From NZQO01 sp964639255 (GTDB lineage: Bacteria; Bacteroidota; Bacteroidia; Flavobacteriales; Flavobacteriaceae): a stretch of 33,443 bases of DNA. The notes beneath the pieces are model-generated. The model saw nothing but the letters and a program-made list of their open reading frames with translations. It did no database searches and was not told the DNA's origin. The stretch is from the NCBI GenBank assembly GCA_964639255.1, contig CAZXDP010000027.1, forward strand, positions 1-33,443, in the 5' to 3' direction. A program made the translations under genes and the position numbers. Position 1 is the stretch's first letter. Every line of letters starts with the position of its first letter. Of this stretch, positions 8,041 to 16,334 are shown piece after piece.

Positions 8041-9642
8041 ATGGTAGGTAATAACCAAACTACAAAGACGATTTCGTTAGATGCATACGGAATCAAAAAT
8101 GCAACAGTTAAGTATCAACTTTCCTCCGAACAACTACACAACGAAACACTAGAAAAAGGACAGGGCAAGGAAGCTTCCAGCGGTGCCCTGGCAGTACATA
8201 CCGGCGAATTTACCGGACGTTCGCCCAAAGATCGATTTATCGTAAAGGATGATGTAACTCGCGATAAGGTTTGGTGGGGCAACATTAATATCCCGTTTCC
8301 TACCGATATGTTCGACCGCCTTTACGACAAGGTAACCGATTACCTTTCCAATAAAAAAGTATATGTAAGGGACAGTTACGCGTGTGCAGACGACGACTAC
8401 CGTTTAAATATACGCGTCATAAACGAGTACCCCTGGAGCAACATGTTTGCCTATAATATGTTCTTGCGACCTACGGAAGAAGAGCTGGAAGGTTTTACAC
8501 CCGAGTGGACTGTAGTGAACGCTCCTGGTTTTATGGCCGATCCTGAAGTAGATGGTACCCGGCAGCACAATTTTGCCATCTTGAATTTTACCAAGAAAAT
8601 TGCACTCATTGGTGGTACCGGCTATACCGGTGAAATAAAAAAGGGCATTTTCTCTGCCTTGAACTTTATCCTGCCCGTCTATAAAAATACCATGCCCATG
8701 CACTGCTCTGCCAATGTGGGCGAAGATGGGGAAACGGCTATTTTTTTCGGCCTCTCCGGAACGGGTAAGACCACGCTTTCTGCAGATCCTAACCGAAAGT
8801 TGATTGGTGATGACGAGCACGGCTGGACCGCAGAGAATACCATCTTCAATTTTGAGGGAGGATGTTATGCGAAGGTAATCAACCTTTCAGAAGAAAATGA
8901 ACCCGACATCTACCATGCTATTAAACCAGGTGCGATATTGGAAAATGTGGTAATGGATGATAACGGGGTGGTAGATTATGCCGATGTTTCCATAACGCAA
9001 AATACCCGCGTAAGCTATCCTATTTACCATATAGACAACATACAGGAGCCTTCGATAGGCCAGAACCCGAAGAACATTTTCTTCCTTACTGCCGATGCGT
9101 TTGGTGTGCTGCCCCCAATCTCCAAGCTAACGCCAGGGCAAGCCGCCTACCACTTCATTAGCGGTTATACCGCAAAGGTTGCGGGAACCGAGGCAGGTAT
9201 CGACGAGCCGCTGCCAAGTTTCTCTGCGTGTTTTGGTGCGCCCTTTATGCCACTGCACCCTACAAAATATGCCGAAATGCTCAGTGCTAAAATGAAAAAG
9301 GCCGGTGTGAACGTTTGGCTAGTCAATACCGGTTGGACAGGTGGTCCTTACGGTATAGGCACCCGAATGAAACTCAAATACACACGGGCGATGATTACCG
9401 CGGCCCTAAACGGCCATCTTAACGATGTCGCTTTCGAGCAGCACCCTATTTTCGGTCTGGACGTACCGCAAAGCTGTCCTGGTGTGCCTTCGGAAGTGCT
9501 AAACCCGAAGGATACTTGGAAGAACAAAAAAGCGTACGATATACAAGCAAAGGAATTGGCCGCTTCGTTTAAGGAGAACTTTAAGAAATTCGAAGAGTTT
9601 GCCAATGATGAGATTATGGCCGGGGCTCCCTTGCAGAGTTAA
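8041..9642 (+). CDS. pckA: Phosphoenolpyruvate carboxykinase (ATP)
   Basis: Converts oxaloacetate and ATP to PEP, CO2 and ADP at the start of gluconeogenesis, in the cytoplasm. It is complete at 533 residues, the normal length for the ATP-dependent family. The kinase-1a loop GLSGTGKT is at 237-244 and the kinase-2 acidic motif GDDEHGW at 256-262. The upstream HTGEFTGRSPKDRFIV block binds substrate, and the late NTGWTGGPYG(I)GTRMKL region is typical of the family. It has its own promoter and a strong terminator, so it is probably monocistronic. Confidence 0.98.
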   Translation: MVGNNQTTKTISLDAYGIKNATVKYQLSSEQLHNETLEKGQGKEASSGALAVHTGEFTGRSPKDRFIVKDDVTRDKVWWGNINIPFPTDMFDRLYDKVTDYLSNKKVYVRDSYACADDDYRLNIRVINEYPWSNMFAYNMFLRPTEEELEGFTPEWTVVNAPGFMADPEVDGTRQHNFAILNFTKKIALIGGTGYTGEIKKGIFSALNFILPVYKNTMPMHCSANVGEDGETAIFFGLSGTGKTTLSADPNRKLIGDDEHGWTAENTIFNFEGGCYAKVINLSEENEPDIYHAIKPGAILENVVMDDNGVVDYADVSITQNTRVSYPIYHIDNIQEPSIGQNPKNIFFLTADAFGVLPPISKLTPGQAAYHFISGYTAKVAGTEAGIDEPLPSFSACFGAPFMPLHPTKYAEMLSAKMKKAGVNVWLVNTGWTGGPYGIGTRMKLKYTRAMITAALNGHLNDVAFEQHPIFGLDVPQSCPGVPSEVLNPKDTWKNKKAYDIQAKELAASFKENFKKFEEFANDEIMAGAPLQS

Positions 9643-9661
9643 AACGCTACAAACGCTTACG

Positions 9662-9700
9662 CATAAAAAAAGCGCTGGATTACCCAGCGCTTTTTTTATG
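9662..9700. terminator. Bidirectional intrinsic terminator between pckA and hemD
   Basis: AGCGCTGG (9671-9678) pairs with CCAGCGCT (9684-9691) around a 5-nt loop. Flanking A-run and T-run (CATAAAAAA/TTTTTTATG) extend the stem to 9662 and 9700. It reads as a terminator on both strands for the convergent genes. Confidence 0.92.
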
Positions 9701-9716
9701 TTCTACCTGCGGCAGG

Positions 9717-10463
9717 TTATTTTTTATTGGCCTCTTTAATGTATTTTTCGAGCGCCATGGTCATGGAAGGAGTCTCGGGCGTAGGTGCCTGGATGTCTAC
9801 CCGCAATCCGTTTTCGGTGGCGGCTTTTACCGTGGTATTGCCGAACACTGCAATACGGGTGTCATTCTGCTTGAAATCTGGAAAATTCTCGAATAACGAT
9901 ACAATTCCGCTAGGGCTGAAGAATACGAGAATATCATAATATACGTCTCGCAGATCAGATAGGTCGCTCACCACAGTTTTATAAAAGGTCGCCTGTTTCC
10001 AGTCTACCTTCAAATCATTTAACACCGTGGGTACCTCTGGCTTCAGCTTATCTGAAGAGGGCAACAGGAACTTTTCATTCTTGTATTTTTTGATAAGGGG
10101 CGACAATTCAGTAAAAGTGCGCTTCCCTACGTAGATTTTCCGTTTGCGGTACACTACATATTTTTGAAGGTAGTATGCTACCGCCTCGCTCTGGCAAAAA
10201 TACTTCATCGTATCTGGCACCTTGTAACGAAGCTCTTCGGCAATTCTGAAGAAATGGTCTACGGCGTTACGGCTTGTAAGGATTATGGCGGTGTATTTTG
10301 TAAGGTCAACTTTTTGGGCCCGCACATCTTTTCCGGCAACCCCTTCTACGTGAATGAAGGGCCGAAAATCGATTTTAACCTTTTGCTTTTCCACCAAGTC
10401 GAAATACGGTGAGTTTTCAACTTTCGGTTCAGGTTGGGACACCAAAATAGTCTTCACTTTCAT
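9717..10463 (-). CDS. hemD: Uroporphyrinogen-III synthase
   Basis: Cyclises hydroxymethylbilane to uroporphyrinogen III in haem and sirohaem synthesis. The 248-residue protein has the two-lobed HemD pattern. The first lobe contains YTAIILTSRNAVDHFF (about 58-73), the hallmark conserved stretch of the family. The second has VFFSPSGIVSLFENF, the matching C-terminal motif, then FGNTTVKAATENGL. ATG at 10463 lies 26 bp after the stop of the DUF4271 gene on the same strand, suggesting a two-gene operon. HemD sequences are weakly conserved, but these motifs make the call firm. Confidence 0.9.
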   Translation of the reverse strand: MKVKTILVSQPEPKVENSPYFDLVEKQKVKIDFRPFIHVEGVAGKDVRAQKVDLTKYTAIILTSRNAVDHFFRIAEELRYKVPDTMKYFCQSEAVAYYLQKYVVYRKRKIYVGKRTFTELSPLIKKYKNEKFLLPSSDKLKPEVPTVLNDLKVDWKQATFYKTVVSDLSDLRDVYYDILVFFSPSGIVSLFENFPDFKQNDTRIAVFGNTTVKAATENGLRVDIQAPTPETPSMTMALEKYIKEANKK

Positions 10464-10489
10464 AAGCTGCTAGTTTTTACATTTCAAGT

Positions 10490-11143
10490 TTATACCAACG
10501 TCTTGTACAGTATAATGTAAGGTGAAATTTCAAGTGCGCAAAGATACAAAATAAAATAAAAGAAATGGCTAAATATCACCGATGTGTTTTTTTTGTAGCT
10601 GTATAACAGCGCGATACCGTTTAATAGCACTAGAAAGATGACCGCCAATACCAGCACGGTAGGCGAAGGGGAAACCACATAGACAAATAGCAAGTTGGCC
10701 ACAAAAACCAGAATTGCCAAGAAATTTCTGTAGCTAAGTTTCTGGTACAAGTAGTTGTTTATAAGTCCATCGATGGAGAAAACATTCGCAACGATCTTCT
10801 CGATATAGTACTTTGCAAGCACAAAGACGGTATATCCTCCCAAAAGCTGAACGTAGAGCCATGGGTTGACCGTAACAAAACTAGGATAAAGGGTTTTTAG
10901 CGATAGATATATCAATAGCGATACAGAGATGGCCTGCGGTATAAACAATAGAACGTTAAACGGGTGTTCCACGGTATCGTTCTTGCCTTGCAGCGAAAAA
11001 TACTTGTTGGTTAAGGGGAGCTGTACAAATTCCTGGAACCGTTTCGGATATAGATATTTCGCGAGGGTTAAGAAAAGTAGGCAACCCACCAATAAAAGTG
11101 TTACCCAGTCGTTCGATTCCACATGTCTCTCAATAGGTTGCAC
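10490..11143 (-). CDS. DUF4271 family membrane protein, GTG start
   Basis: A 217-residue polytopic membrane protein with about six hydrophobic helices (near 15-30, 65-85, 92-112, 140-155, 160-182 and 190-210). The N-terminal pattern PIERHVESNDWVTLL resembles the start of Bacteroidota DUF4271 proteins as I recall them, which supports the GTG at 11143 although no ATG is available. An imperfect -7 box on the minus strand (TACCTTTA, 11163-11170) sits just upstream. No function is known. The next gene on this strand is hemD. Confidence 0.82.
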   Translation of the reverse strand: MQPIERHVESNDWVTLLLVGCLLFLTLAKYLYPKRFQEFVQLPLTNKYFSLQGKNDTVEHPFNVLLFIPQAISVSLLIYLSLKTLYPSFVTVNPWLYVQLLGGYTVFVLAKYYIEKIVANVFSIDGLINNYLYQKLSYRNFLAILVFVANLLFVYVVSPSPTVLVLAVIFLVLLNGIALLYSYKKNTSVIFSHFFYFILYLCALEISPYIILYKTLV

Positions 11144-11237
11144 AGCTACCGCAATTTTGCGATAAAGGTACGTTAAATTACCTTTCTTAATCGTTTGCCC
11201 TTACCATTTCCTTCACATTTATTTGCCTAAAAAACGG

Positions 11238-11245
11238 TACATTTG
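11238..11245 (+). promoter_or_regulatory. -7 box of the GT2/amidohydrolase/DUF4296 operon
   Basis: TACATTTG matches TAnnTTTG exactly and ends 16 nt before the ATG at 11262. An in-frame TTG at 11223 lies upstream of this box, so it would not be in the transcript and is an unlikely start. A purine run GGGGGAG (11254-11260) abuts the ATG, too close for a normal Shine-Dalgarno. Confidence 0.55.
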
Positions 11246-11261
11246 CCCAAAAAGGGGGAGT

Positions 11262-12002
11262 ATGCAAAACGCCTTGGTGGTTATACCCACTTACAATGAA
11301 ATTGAGAATATCGAGCGCCTTATTAAGAATATTTTTTCCCTGCAACGCGATTTCGATATTTTGGTGGTTGATGATGGCTCCCCAGATGGTACGGCCGATG
11401 CGGTAAAGAAGCTCTCAGGGCATTTTGAGGATCGGTTGTTTTTATTGGAACGGGAGGAAAAGTTGGGGCTGGGCACCGCCTACATCGCTGGATTTAAATG
11501 GGCTTTACAGAGATCGTACCAGTTCATATTCGAAATGGATGCCGATTTCTCCCACAATCCCAACGATTTGATTCGCCTCTACAATGCATGCAATCGCGAC
11601 GACTACGATGTTGCCATCGGTTCGCGCTATATCAAGGGGGTGAACGTGGTAAATTGGCCTATGAGCCGTGTTTTAATGTCTTGGTTGGCCAGCAAATACG
11701 TAAGGCTTGTAACGGGAATGCCGGTACAGGACACCACGGCTGGATTCATATGCTACCAACGGCACGTACTGGAAAAAATCAACCTCGATAAAATACAGTT
11801 CGTAGGGTATGCGTTTCAAATCGAAATGAAATTTAAGGCATACCTGGCAAAATTTAGATTAAAGGAGGTCCCGGTAATCTTTACCGATCGTACCAAGGGA
11901 GAATCGAAAATGAGCACAGGTATTATTTCCGAAGCCGTTTTTGGCGTACTGAAGATGAAATTCAACAGCCTATTTGGCAATAACAATTTTAACGAGATTT
12001 AA
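11262..12002 (+). CDS. Polyprenol monophosphomannose synthase-like glycosyltransferase (GT2)
   Basis: A 246-residue family 2 glycosyltransferase of the dolichol-phosphate mannose synthase type. It probably transfers a sugar from a nucleotide donor to a polyprenyl phosphate at the inner membrane face. Visible features are VVIPTYNEIENIERLI near the N-terminus, VVDDGSPDGTAD (nucleotide binding), the metal-binding EMDADFSHNP (DxD type) and the acceptor-side GSRYIKGV. No C-terminal membrane helices are present, as in the short soluble DPM1 class. ATG at 11262 is chosen over the in-frame TTG 39 bp upstream because the promoter box lies between them. Its stop overlaps the next ATG by one base (TAATG), indicating translational coupling. 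Confidence 0.92.
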   Translation: MQNALVVIPTYNEIENIERLIKNIFSLQRDFDILVVDDGSPDGTADAVKKLSGHFEDRLFLLEREEKLGLGTAYIAGFKWALQRSYQFIFEMDADFSHNPNDLIRLYNACNRDDYDVAIGSRYIKGVNVVNWPMSRVLMSWLASKYVRLVTGMPVQDTTAGFICYQRHVLEKINLDKIQFVGYAFQIEMKFKAYLAKFRLKEVPVIFTDRTKGESKMSTGIISEAVFGVLKMKFNSLFGNNNFNEI

Positions 12003-13342
12003 TGAAGACGATTTTAATTAAGAATGCTGAAATAGTAAACGAAGGCAAGATATTTCGAGGCGATGTACTGGTGGAGGGCGACCGTATCGCCGAGGTTTCC
12101 GAAACGATTAGCGTAAAATCATCAGATACCAAGGTAATCGATGCAGATGGCTGCTTTCTCGTGCCTGGTATGATCGACGATCAAGTCCATTTCCGTGAGC
12201 CCGGGCTTACCCATAAGGCAACCATAGAAACCGAATCTAAGGCTGCTGTCGCGGGGGGCATTACCTCATTCATAGAAATGCCCAATACCGTTCCACAAGC
12301 TACCACTGTCGAATTGTTAGAACAGAAATTCGATATTGCCAAGGAAACTTCTTGGGCCAACTATTCCTTTATGTTTGGGGGTACCAACGACAACCTCGAC
12401 GAAATCTTAAAGGTTGATGCCACAAAGGTGGCCGGGCTTAAGATTTTCTTGGGCTCTTCAACGGGGAATATGTTGGTAGACGACCCAAAAGTGCTCGAAA
12501 AAATATTCAGCAAAACGAATATGGTTATATCGGTACATTGCGAAGATGAAGCCACCATTAAGAAAAACCTTCAGAAGCAAAAGAGTATCTATGGAGACGA
12601 CATTCCTATTGAGCTGCACCCCGTGATTCGTAGCGAGGAGGCGTGTTACTTGTCTTCGTCCCGTGCCATCGAGCTTGCAAAAAAAACGGGAGCGAGGTTG
12701 CATGTCTTTCACCTATCCACCGAAAAGGAAACGCATCTGTTCGGAAACAAAAAATCGTTGAAGGATAAGAAGATTACTTCAGAAGTGTGCATCCACCACC
12801 TATGGTTCACAGATGAAGATTATAAAACCAAGGGCACCAAGATCAAATGGAATCCTGCGGTGAAAACCGAGGCAGATCGGGAAGGTCTTTGGAAAGCGCT
12901 GAACGATGATCGTATCGATATCATCGCCACAGACCACGCCCCGCATACCTTGGAAGAAAAAAACAGTGTGTACACCGAAGCCCCTTCAGGCGGACCGTTG
13001 GTACAGCACGCCTTGGTGGCGCTAACAGAAATGTACCATAGAGGTAAAATATCTATGGAAAAAATAGTGCAGAAAACCGCCCACAATCCGGCGATTCTAT
13101 TCGATATAAAAGATCGGGGCTACATACGGCCTGGCTACAAAGCCGATTTGGTACTTATAAATCCGCAGGCGCCATGGACGGTCAACAGCCAGAACATACT
13201 TTACAAATGCGGTTGGTCCCCATTTGAGGGCACTACCTTTAAATCGCGCGTCACCCATACTTTTATCAATGGCCATTTGGTATATGAAAATTCAAAATTT
13301 GTAGGTCGCAGCAAGGGCGAGCGCCTCACATTCAATCGCTAA
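12002..13342 (+). CDS. Dihydroorotase-like amidohydrolase with altered metal site
   Basis: A 446-residue amidohydrolase that annotation pipelines would call dihydroorotase, the enzyme closing carbamoyl-aspartate to dihydroorotate in pyrimidine synthesis. The usual first metal motif DxHxH reads D-D-Q61-V-H63 here, so one of the paired histidines is Gln. Other candidate ligands are present: K147 in GLKIFLGSS (a possible carboxylated lysine), H179 in SVHCED, H237 in FHLSTEKE and D311 in TDHAPH. I recall the DQVHFREPG form in other Bacteroidota proteins, so it is probably a lineage feature and not an error. The gene is coupled by TAATG overlaps to a GT2 upstream and a lipoprotein downstream, not to other pyr genes. 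Activity as a true dihydroorotase is uncertain. Confidence 0.85.
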   Translation: MKTILIKNAEIVNEGKIFRGDVLVEGDRIAEVSETISVKSSDTKVIDADGCFLVPGMIDDQVHFREPGLTHKATIETESKAAVAGGITSFIEMPNTVPQATTVELLEQKFDIAKETSWANYSFMFGGTNDNLDEILKVDATKVAGLKIFLGSSTGNMLVDDPKVLEKIFSKTNMVISVHCEDEATIKKNLQKQKSIYGDDIPIELHPVIRSEEACYLSSSRAIELAKKTGARLHVFHLSTEKETHLFGNKKSLKDKKITSEVCIHHLWFTDEDYKTKGTKIKWNPAVKTEADREGLWKALNDDRIDIIATDHAPHTLEEKNSVYTEAPSGGPLVQHALVALTEMYHRGKISMEKIVQKTAHNPAILFDIKDRGYIRPGYKADLVLINPQAPWTVNSQNILYKCGWSPFEGTTFKSRVTHTFINGHLVYENSKFVGRSKGERLTFNR

Positions 13343-13782
13343 TGAAAAAATGGTATATAGGCATACTACTTGGGGTGCTATTGGGTTGCCAGGACGTTCA
13401 AAAACCTGAAAAACCCGATGATTTGATACCCAAGGAGAAAATGGTCTCGATCTTGACCGAATCCTATTTGGGCAATGCCGCGGCAAGCATAAATAACCGC
13501 ACCATGCGCGAACGGGGTATTGAACTGGATTCGTTCATATATGCCAAATACAACATAGACAGCGTTCAGTTTGCCAAGAGCAATGCCTATTATACTACCG
13601 ATTTGGATGTATATGCCGATATGTTTCGGCAGGTCGAGAATCGCTTGCAAGAATTGCAAAAAGTGACCGATAGCTTGGAGAAATCACTCGACTTTGAGGA
13701 AAAAGCTGGGCAGCCATTAGATTCCGTGCCCTCGCAACGGGAGGTGGCGCCACAACTTACCGAGCCTGCTACGCGAAACTAA
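13342..13782 (+). CDS. DUF4296 family lipoprotein
   Basis: A 146-residue predicted lipoprotein: a short hydrophobic signal (residues 4-15) ending in a lipobox LLGC with Cys16. The mature part is helical and charged. IPKEKMVSILTESYLGNAAA and a later YYTTDLDVYADMFRQVENRLQEL are typical of DUF4296 proteins of Bacteroidota, and the tail (about 118-146) is Pro/Glu-rich and probably disordered. Function is unknown. The ATG overlaps the amidohydrolase stop by one base. Its own stop overlaps the stop of the convergent epimerase gene by 4 bp. Confidence 0.83.
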   Translation: MKKWYIGILLGVLLGCQDVQKPEKPDDLIPKEKMVSILTESYLGNAAASINNRTMRERGIELDSFIYAKYNIDSVQFAKSNAYYTTDLDVYADMFRQVENRLQELQKVTDSLEKSLDFEEKAGQPLDSVPSQREVAPQLTEPATRN

Positions 13783-14795
13783 GTACGGTGTTCTTGAAGG
13801 TATTTTTCGGAGATATGCCGCACGGAGTCCTCAAAGGGGGTGTACGTAAAATCGGGCGACTGGCGTTCTATCTTGCTTCCATCGTAACGGCTCACGGTAT
13901 ATAAGGAGCGAACGGTTGCCAGAGGCAGTTTCCGTTTTGTGCCAAGTAATGTGCTCGATAGCCCATCTAGATAACTTGTTAACGTACAGAGCCATTTCGG
14001 AATTTGTGTGCTAGGGGCTTTCGCTTGTAATTGACTTGAAAATCTGGAAATCAGCTCTTTGAACGAAATGTTATGGGCATTTAGCACGAAACGCTCATTG
14101 CTTATTTCTGAATACATAAGGCATAGCATAGCACGAGCTACATCGCGCACATCTACCACTCCGGTTCCTCCAGGAGTGTAAAATCGCGTGCCCCTTGCCG
14201 CGAGCGAAATGATGGCACCGCTACCCGATGTCCAAAATCCCGGGCCCAAGATCACGCTGGGATTCACTATAACTGCTGAAACGCCCTCTTGCGTGCCACG
14301 CCAAACTTCCATTTCTGCGCCGTATTTTGTAATCGCATAGACACTATTTTTGGCTTCGGGGTTCCAGTGGGTATCTTCATTGGCAGGTTCTTGGTCTAGG
14401 GGAGTTCCCAAGGTGGCAACGCTGCTTACATAGCAAAGTTTCGCAACGGCATTGCTTATGCATAGATTCACGATGTTGGCGGTTCCCTCTACATTGGCCT
14501 TGCGTAATTCAGCATAATTTTTAGAATCGAAGCTTATATAGGCTGCGGCGTGGTAAACGTGGGTTACCCCTTCAAAGGCTTCAGATAATTTTGGGATATC
14601 CAGTAAATTGGCGCATTTCCATTCAATACGGTTGTAGAGTTCATCTGCTTCAGAAGTATAATAGGTGAATATGTGCCGTACTTGTTGCACATCGCTTTCT
14701 GCCCTATAAATGGCCCGTACGCGGTCATAGCGTTTTAGCAGTTCGTAAAGCAAGTGCGAACCCACTAATCCTGTACCACCGGTTACTAAAATCAT
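13779..14795 (-). CDS. NAD-dependent epimerase/dehydratase family protein (extended SDR)
   Basis: A 338-residue extended short-chain dehydrogenase/reductase. The cofactor motif TGGTGLVG is at 5-12, the catalytic Tyr-Lys pair is in YAITKYGAE (YxxxK) and the partner Ser in YVSSVATLG. The sequence resembles the dihydroflavonol 4-reductase/3-beta-HSD-like group used on sugars, flavonoid-like or isoprenoid substrates; the substrate here cannot be told. The ATG at 14795 is only 4 nt from a perfect -7 box, so the mRNA is probably leaderless. It is divergent from tyrS and overlaps the DUF4296 gene tail to tail by 4 bp. Confidence 0.88.
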   Translation of the reverse strand: MILVTGGTGLVGSHLLYELLKRYDRVRAIYRAESDVQQVRHIFTYYTSEADELYNRIEWKCANLLDIPKLSEAFEGVTHVYHAAAYISFDSKNYAELRKANVEGTANIVNLCISNAVAKLCYVSSVATLGTPLDQEPANEDTHWNPEAKNSVYAITKYGAEMEVWRGTQEGVSAVIVNPSVILGPGFWTSGSGAIISLAARGTRFYTPGGTGVVDVRDVARAMLCLMYSEISNERFVLNAHNISFKELISRFSSQLQAKAPSTQIPKWLCTLTSYLDGLSSTLLGTKRKLPLATVRSLYTVSRYDGSKIERQSPDFTYTPFEDSVRHISEKYLQEHRT

Positions 14796-14799
14796 ATTT

Positions 14800-14807
14800 C
14801 AAAAATA
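14800..14807 (-). promoter_or_regulatory. -7 box of the epimerase gene (leaderless arrangement)
   Basis: On the minus strand the bases read TATTTTTG followed by AAAT and then the ATG at 14795. With the start point expected a few nt after the box, transcription would begin at or next to the A of ATG. Confidence 0.6.
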
Positions 14808-14849
14808 GTCTTTTTTGAAGTATTCTTTTCACTTAAAAAAGCAGAGGGT

Positions 14850-14857
14850 TATCTTTG
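14850..14857 (+). promoter_or_regulatory. -7 box of tyrS
   Basis: TATCTTTG, an exact TAnnTTTG match, ends 22 nt before the TTG start at 14880. No in-frame ATG lies between the box and the TTG, which supports the TTG. Confidence 0.6.
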
Positions 14858-14879
14858 CCTGAAACTAAAAGAGACACAA

Positions 14880-16178
14880 TTGGAACGTAAAAATTTTGTA
14901 GAGGAACTGCAATGGCGCGGTATGGTGCACGATGTGATGCCAGATACCGAAGCGCATCTCATGGAAACCATGCGGGCTGCTTATGTGGGGTTTGACCCCA
15001 CGGCCGATAGCCTGCACATAGGCAACCTTGTGCCCATAATGCTGTTGGCGTTTTACCAGCGCTGTGGCCACAAACCCTATGCTTTGGTGGGCGGCGCAAC
15101 GGGAATGATTGGCGACCCCTCTGGCAAATCGAGCGAGCGCAATTTGCTCGACGAGGAAACGCTTCGGCACAATCAGGCCTGCGTGCGGGAACAGCTTTCA
15201 CAGTTCTTAGATTTTACCAGCGGTTCGCCCAACCAGGCGGTGATGGTAAATAATTACGATTGGATGAAAGAGTTCTCTTTTCTGGGCTTTATTCGCGATG
15301 TAGGCAAACATATCACCGTAAATTACATGATGGCCAAAGATTCGGTTAAAAGCAGACTTACGGGCGATAGCAGCGAGGGGATGTCCTTTACAGAATTTAC
15401 CTATCAACTGGTGCAGGGATATGATTTTCTCCACCTATATCGAAACCACCACTGCACCTTGCAAATGGGCGGTAGCGACCAATGGGGCAATATCACTACG
15501 GGCACCGAATTGATACGCCGAATGGCCGGAGGAAAAGGGTATGCTCTTACCTGTCCGTTAATTACCAAAAGCGATGGGAGTAAATTCGGAAAGAGCGAAG
15601 GCGGAAATATATGGCTCGATCCTAACCGTACCTCACCTTATAAATTTTATCAATACTGGCTGAATAGCAGTGATGAAGATGCCGAAAAATACATCAAGAT
15701 CTTTACCTTTCTAGATAAGGAGACCATCGATGCGCTCATCGAGGAGCACAGGCAGGCGCCCCACGCCCGTTTGTTACAAAAACGGTTGGCCCAAGAGGTT
15801 ACTACCACCGTGCACAGCGAGGCCGATTATGAAAACGCCTTGAGCGCCTCAGAAATATTATTCGGGAAATCGACTTCCGAGGATTTAAAAGCATTGAACG
15901 AACAAACATTTCTGGACATATTTGAAGGCGTGCCCCAGGCAGACGTTTCCAGGGGACACCTTGAAAATGGGTTCGACATTATCGCGGCACTGGCAGGCGA
16001 AACACAGTTTTTAAAATCGAACGGTGAAGCCAGGCGCGCCTTGAAGGAGAACAGCATTTCGGTGAATCGTGAGAAGGTTTCCGAGTCGTATGTGATCACC
16101 GAAGCTGATTTGATCAATAATCAATTCGTGCTTTTGCAGCGAGGCAAGAAGAACTATTACATTATAAGGGTTGTATAA
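14880..16178 (+). CDS. tyrS: Tyrosyl-tRNA synthetase, TTG start
   Basis: Class I synthetase that charges tRNA-Tyr; 432 residues, complete. The HIGH-type motif is HIGN at 46-49 in PTADSLHIGN, and the KMSKS-type motif is KFGKS at 235-239, the TyrRS form. The Tyr-binding region YDFLHLY and the GGSDQWGNI block follow as expected, and residues from about 365 form an S4-like RNA-binding domain. The reading frame starts at TTG 14880: no ATG occurs until residue 15, which would remove the conserved NFVEELQWRG N-terminus. It carries its own promoter and is followed by a GC-rich hairpin. Confidence 0.97.
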   Translation: MERKNFVEELQWRGMVHDVMPDTEAHLMETMRAAYVGFDPTADSLHIGNLVPIMLLAFYQRCGHKPYALVGGATGMIGDPSGKSSERNLLDEETLRHNQACVREQLSQFLDFTSGSPNQAVMVNNYDWMKEFSFLGFIRDVGKHITVNYMMAKDSVKSRLTGDSSEGMSFTEFTYQLVQGYDFLHLYRNHHCTLQMGGSDQWGNITTGTELIRRMAGGKGYALTCPLITKSDGSKFGKSEGGNIWLDPNRTSPYKFYQYWLNSSDEDAEKYIKIFTFLDKETIDALIEEHRQAPHARLLQKRLAQEVTTTVHSEADYENALSASEILFGKSTSEDLKALNEQTFLDIFEGVPQADVSRGHLENGFDIIAALAGETQFLKSNGEARRALKENSISVNREKVSESYVITEADLINNQFVLLQRGKKNYYIIRVV

Positions 16179-16183
16179 TTAGA

Positions 16184-16208
16184 AAGCCCCCAATAGAATA
16201 GGGGGCTT
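16184..16208. terminator. GC-rich hairpin after tyrS, possible weak bidirectional terminator
   Basis: AAGCCCCC (16184-16191) pairs with GGGGGCTT (16201-16208) around a 9-nt loop. On the plus strand no U-tract follows; on the minus strand a short TTTCTAATT follows. It lies between the convergent tyrS and LuxE-like genes and probably serves both, less efficiently than the other terminators here. Confidence 0.6.
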
Positions 16209-16334
16209 CCACATTAACTAACTAACCAACCAATTATGAATTGGGCCGGTGTGGGCCCACAGTATTCATATCGACTTGGTCGAACGTTCCTTTTATTCCT
16301 TACAGCTACTTTTATAATTACAAAAATGTGTTGG

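Noticed and set aside
11254..11260. GGGGGAG as a Shine-Dalgarno for the GT2 gene
   Set aside because: Only one base separates it from the ATG, too close for normal pairing with 16S rRNA, and this group generally does not use strong Shine-Dalgarno sites.
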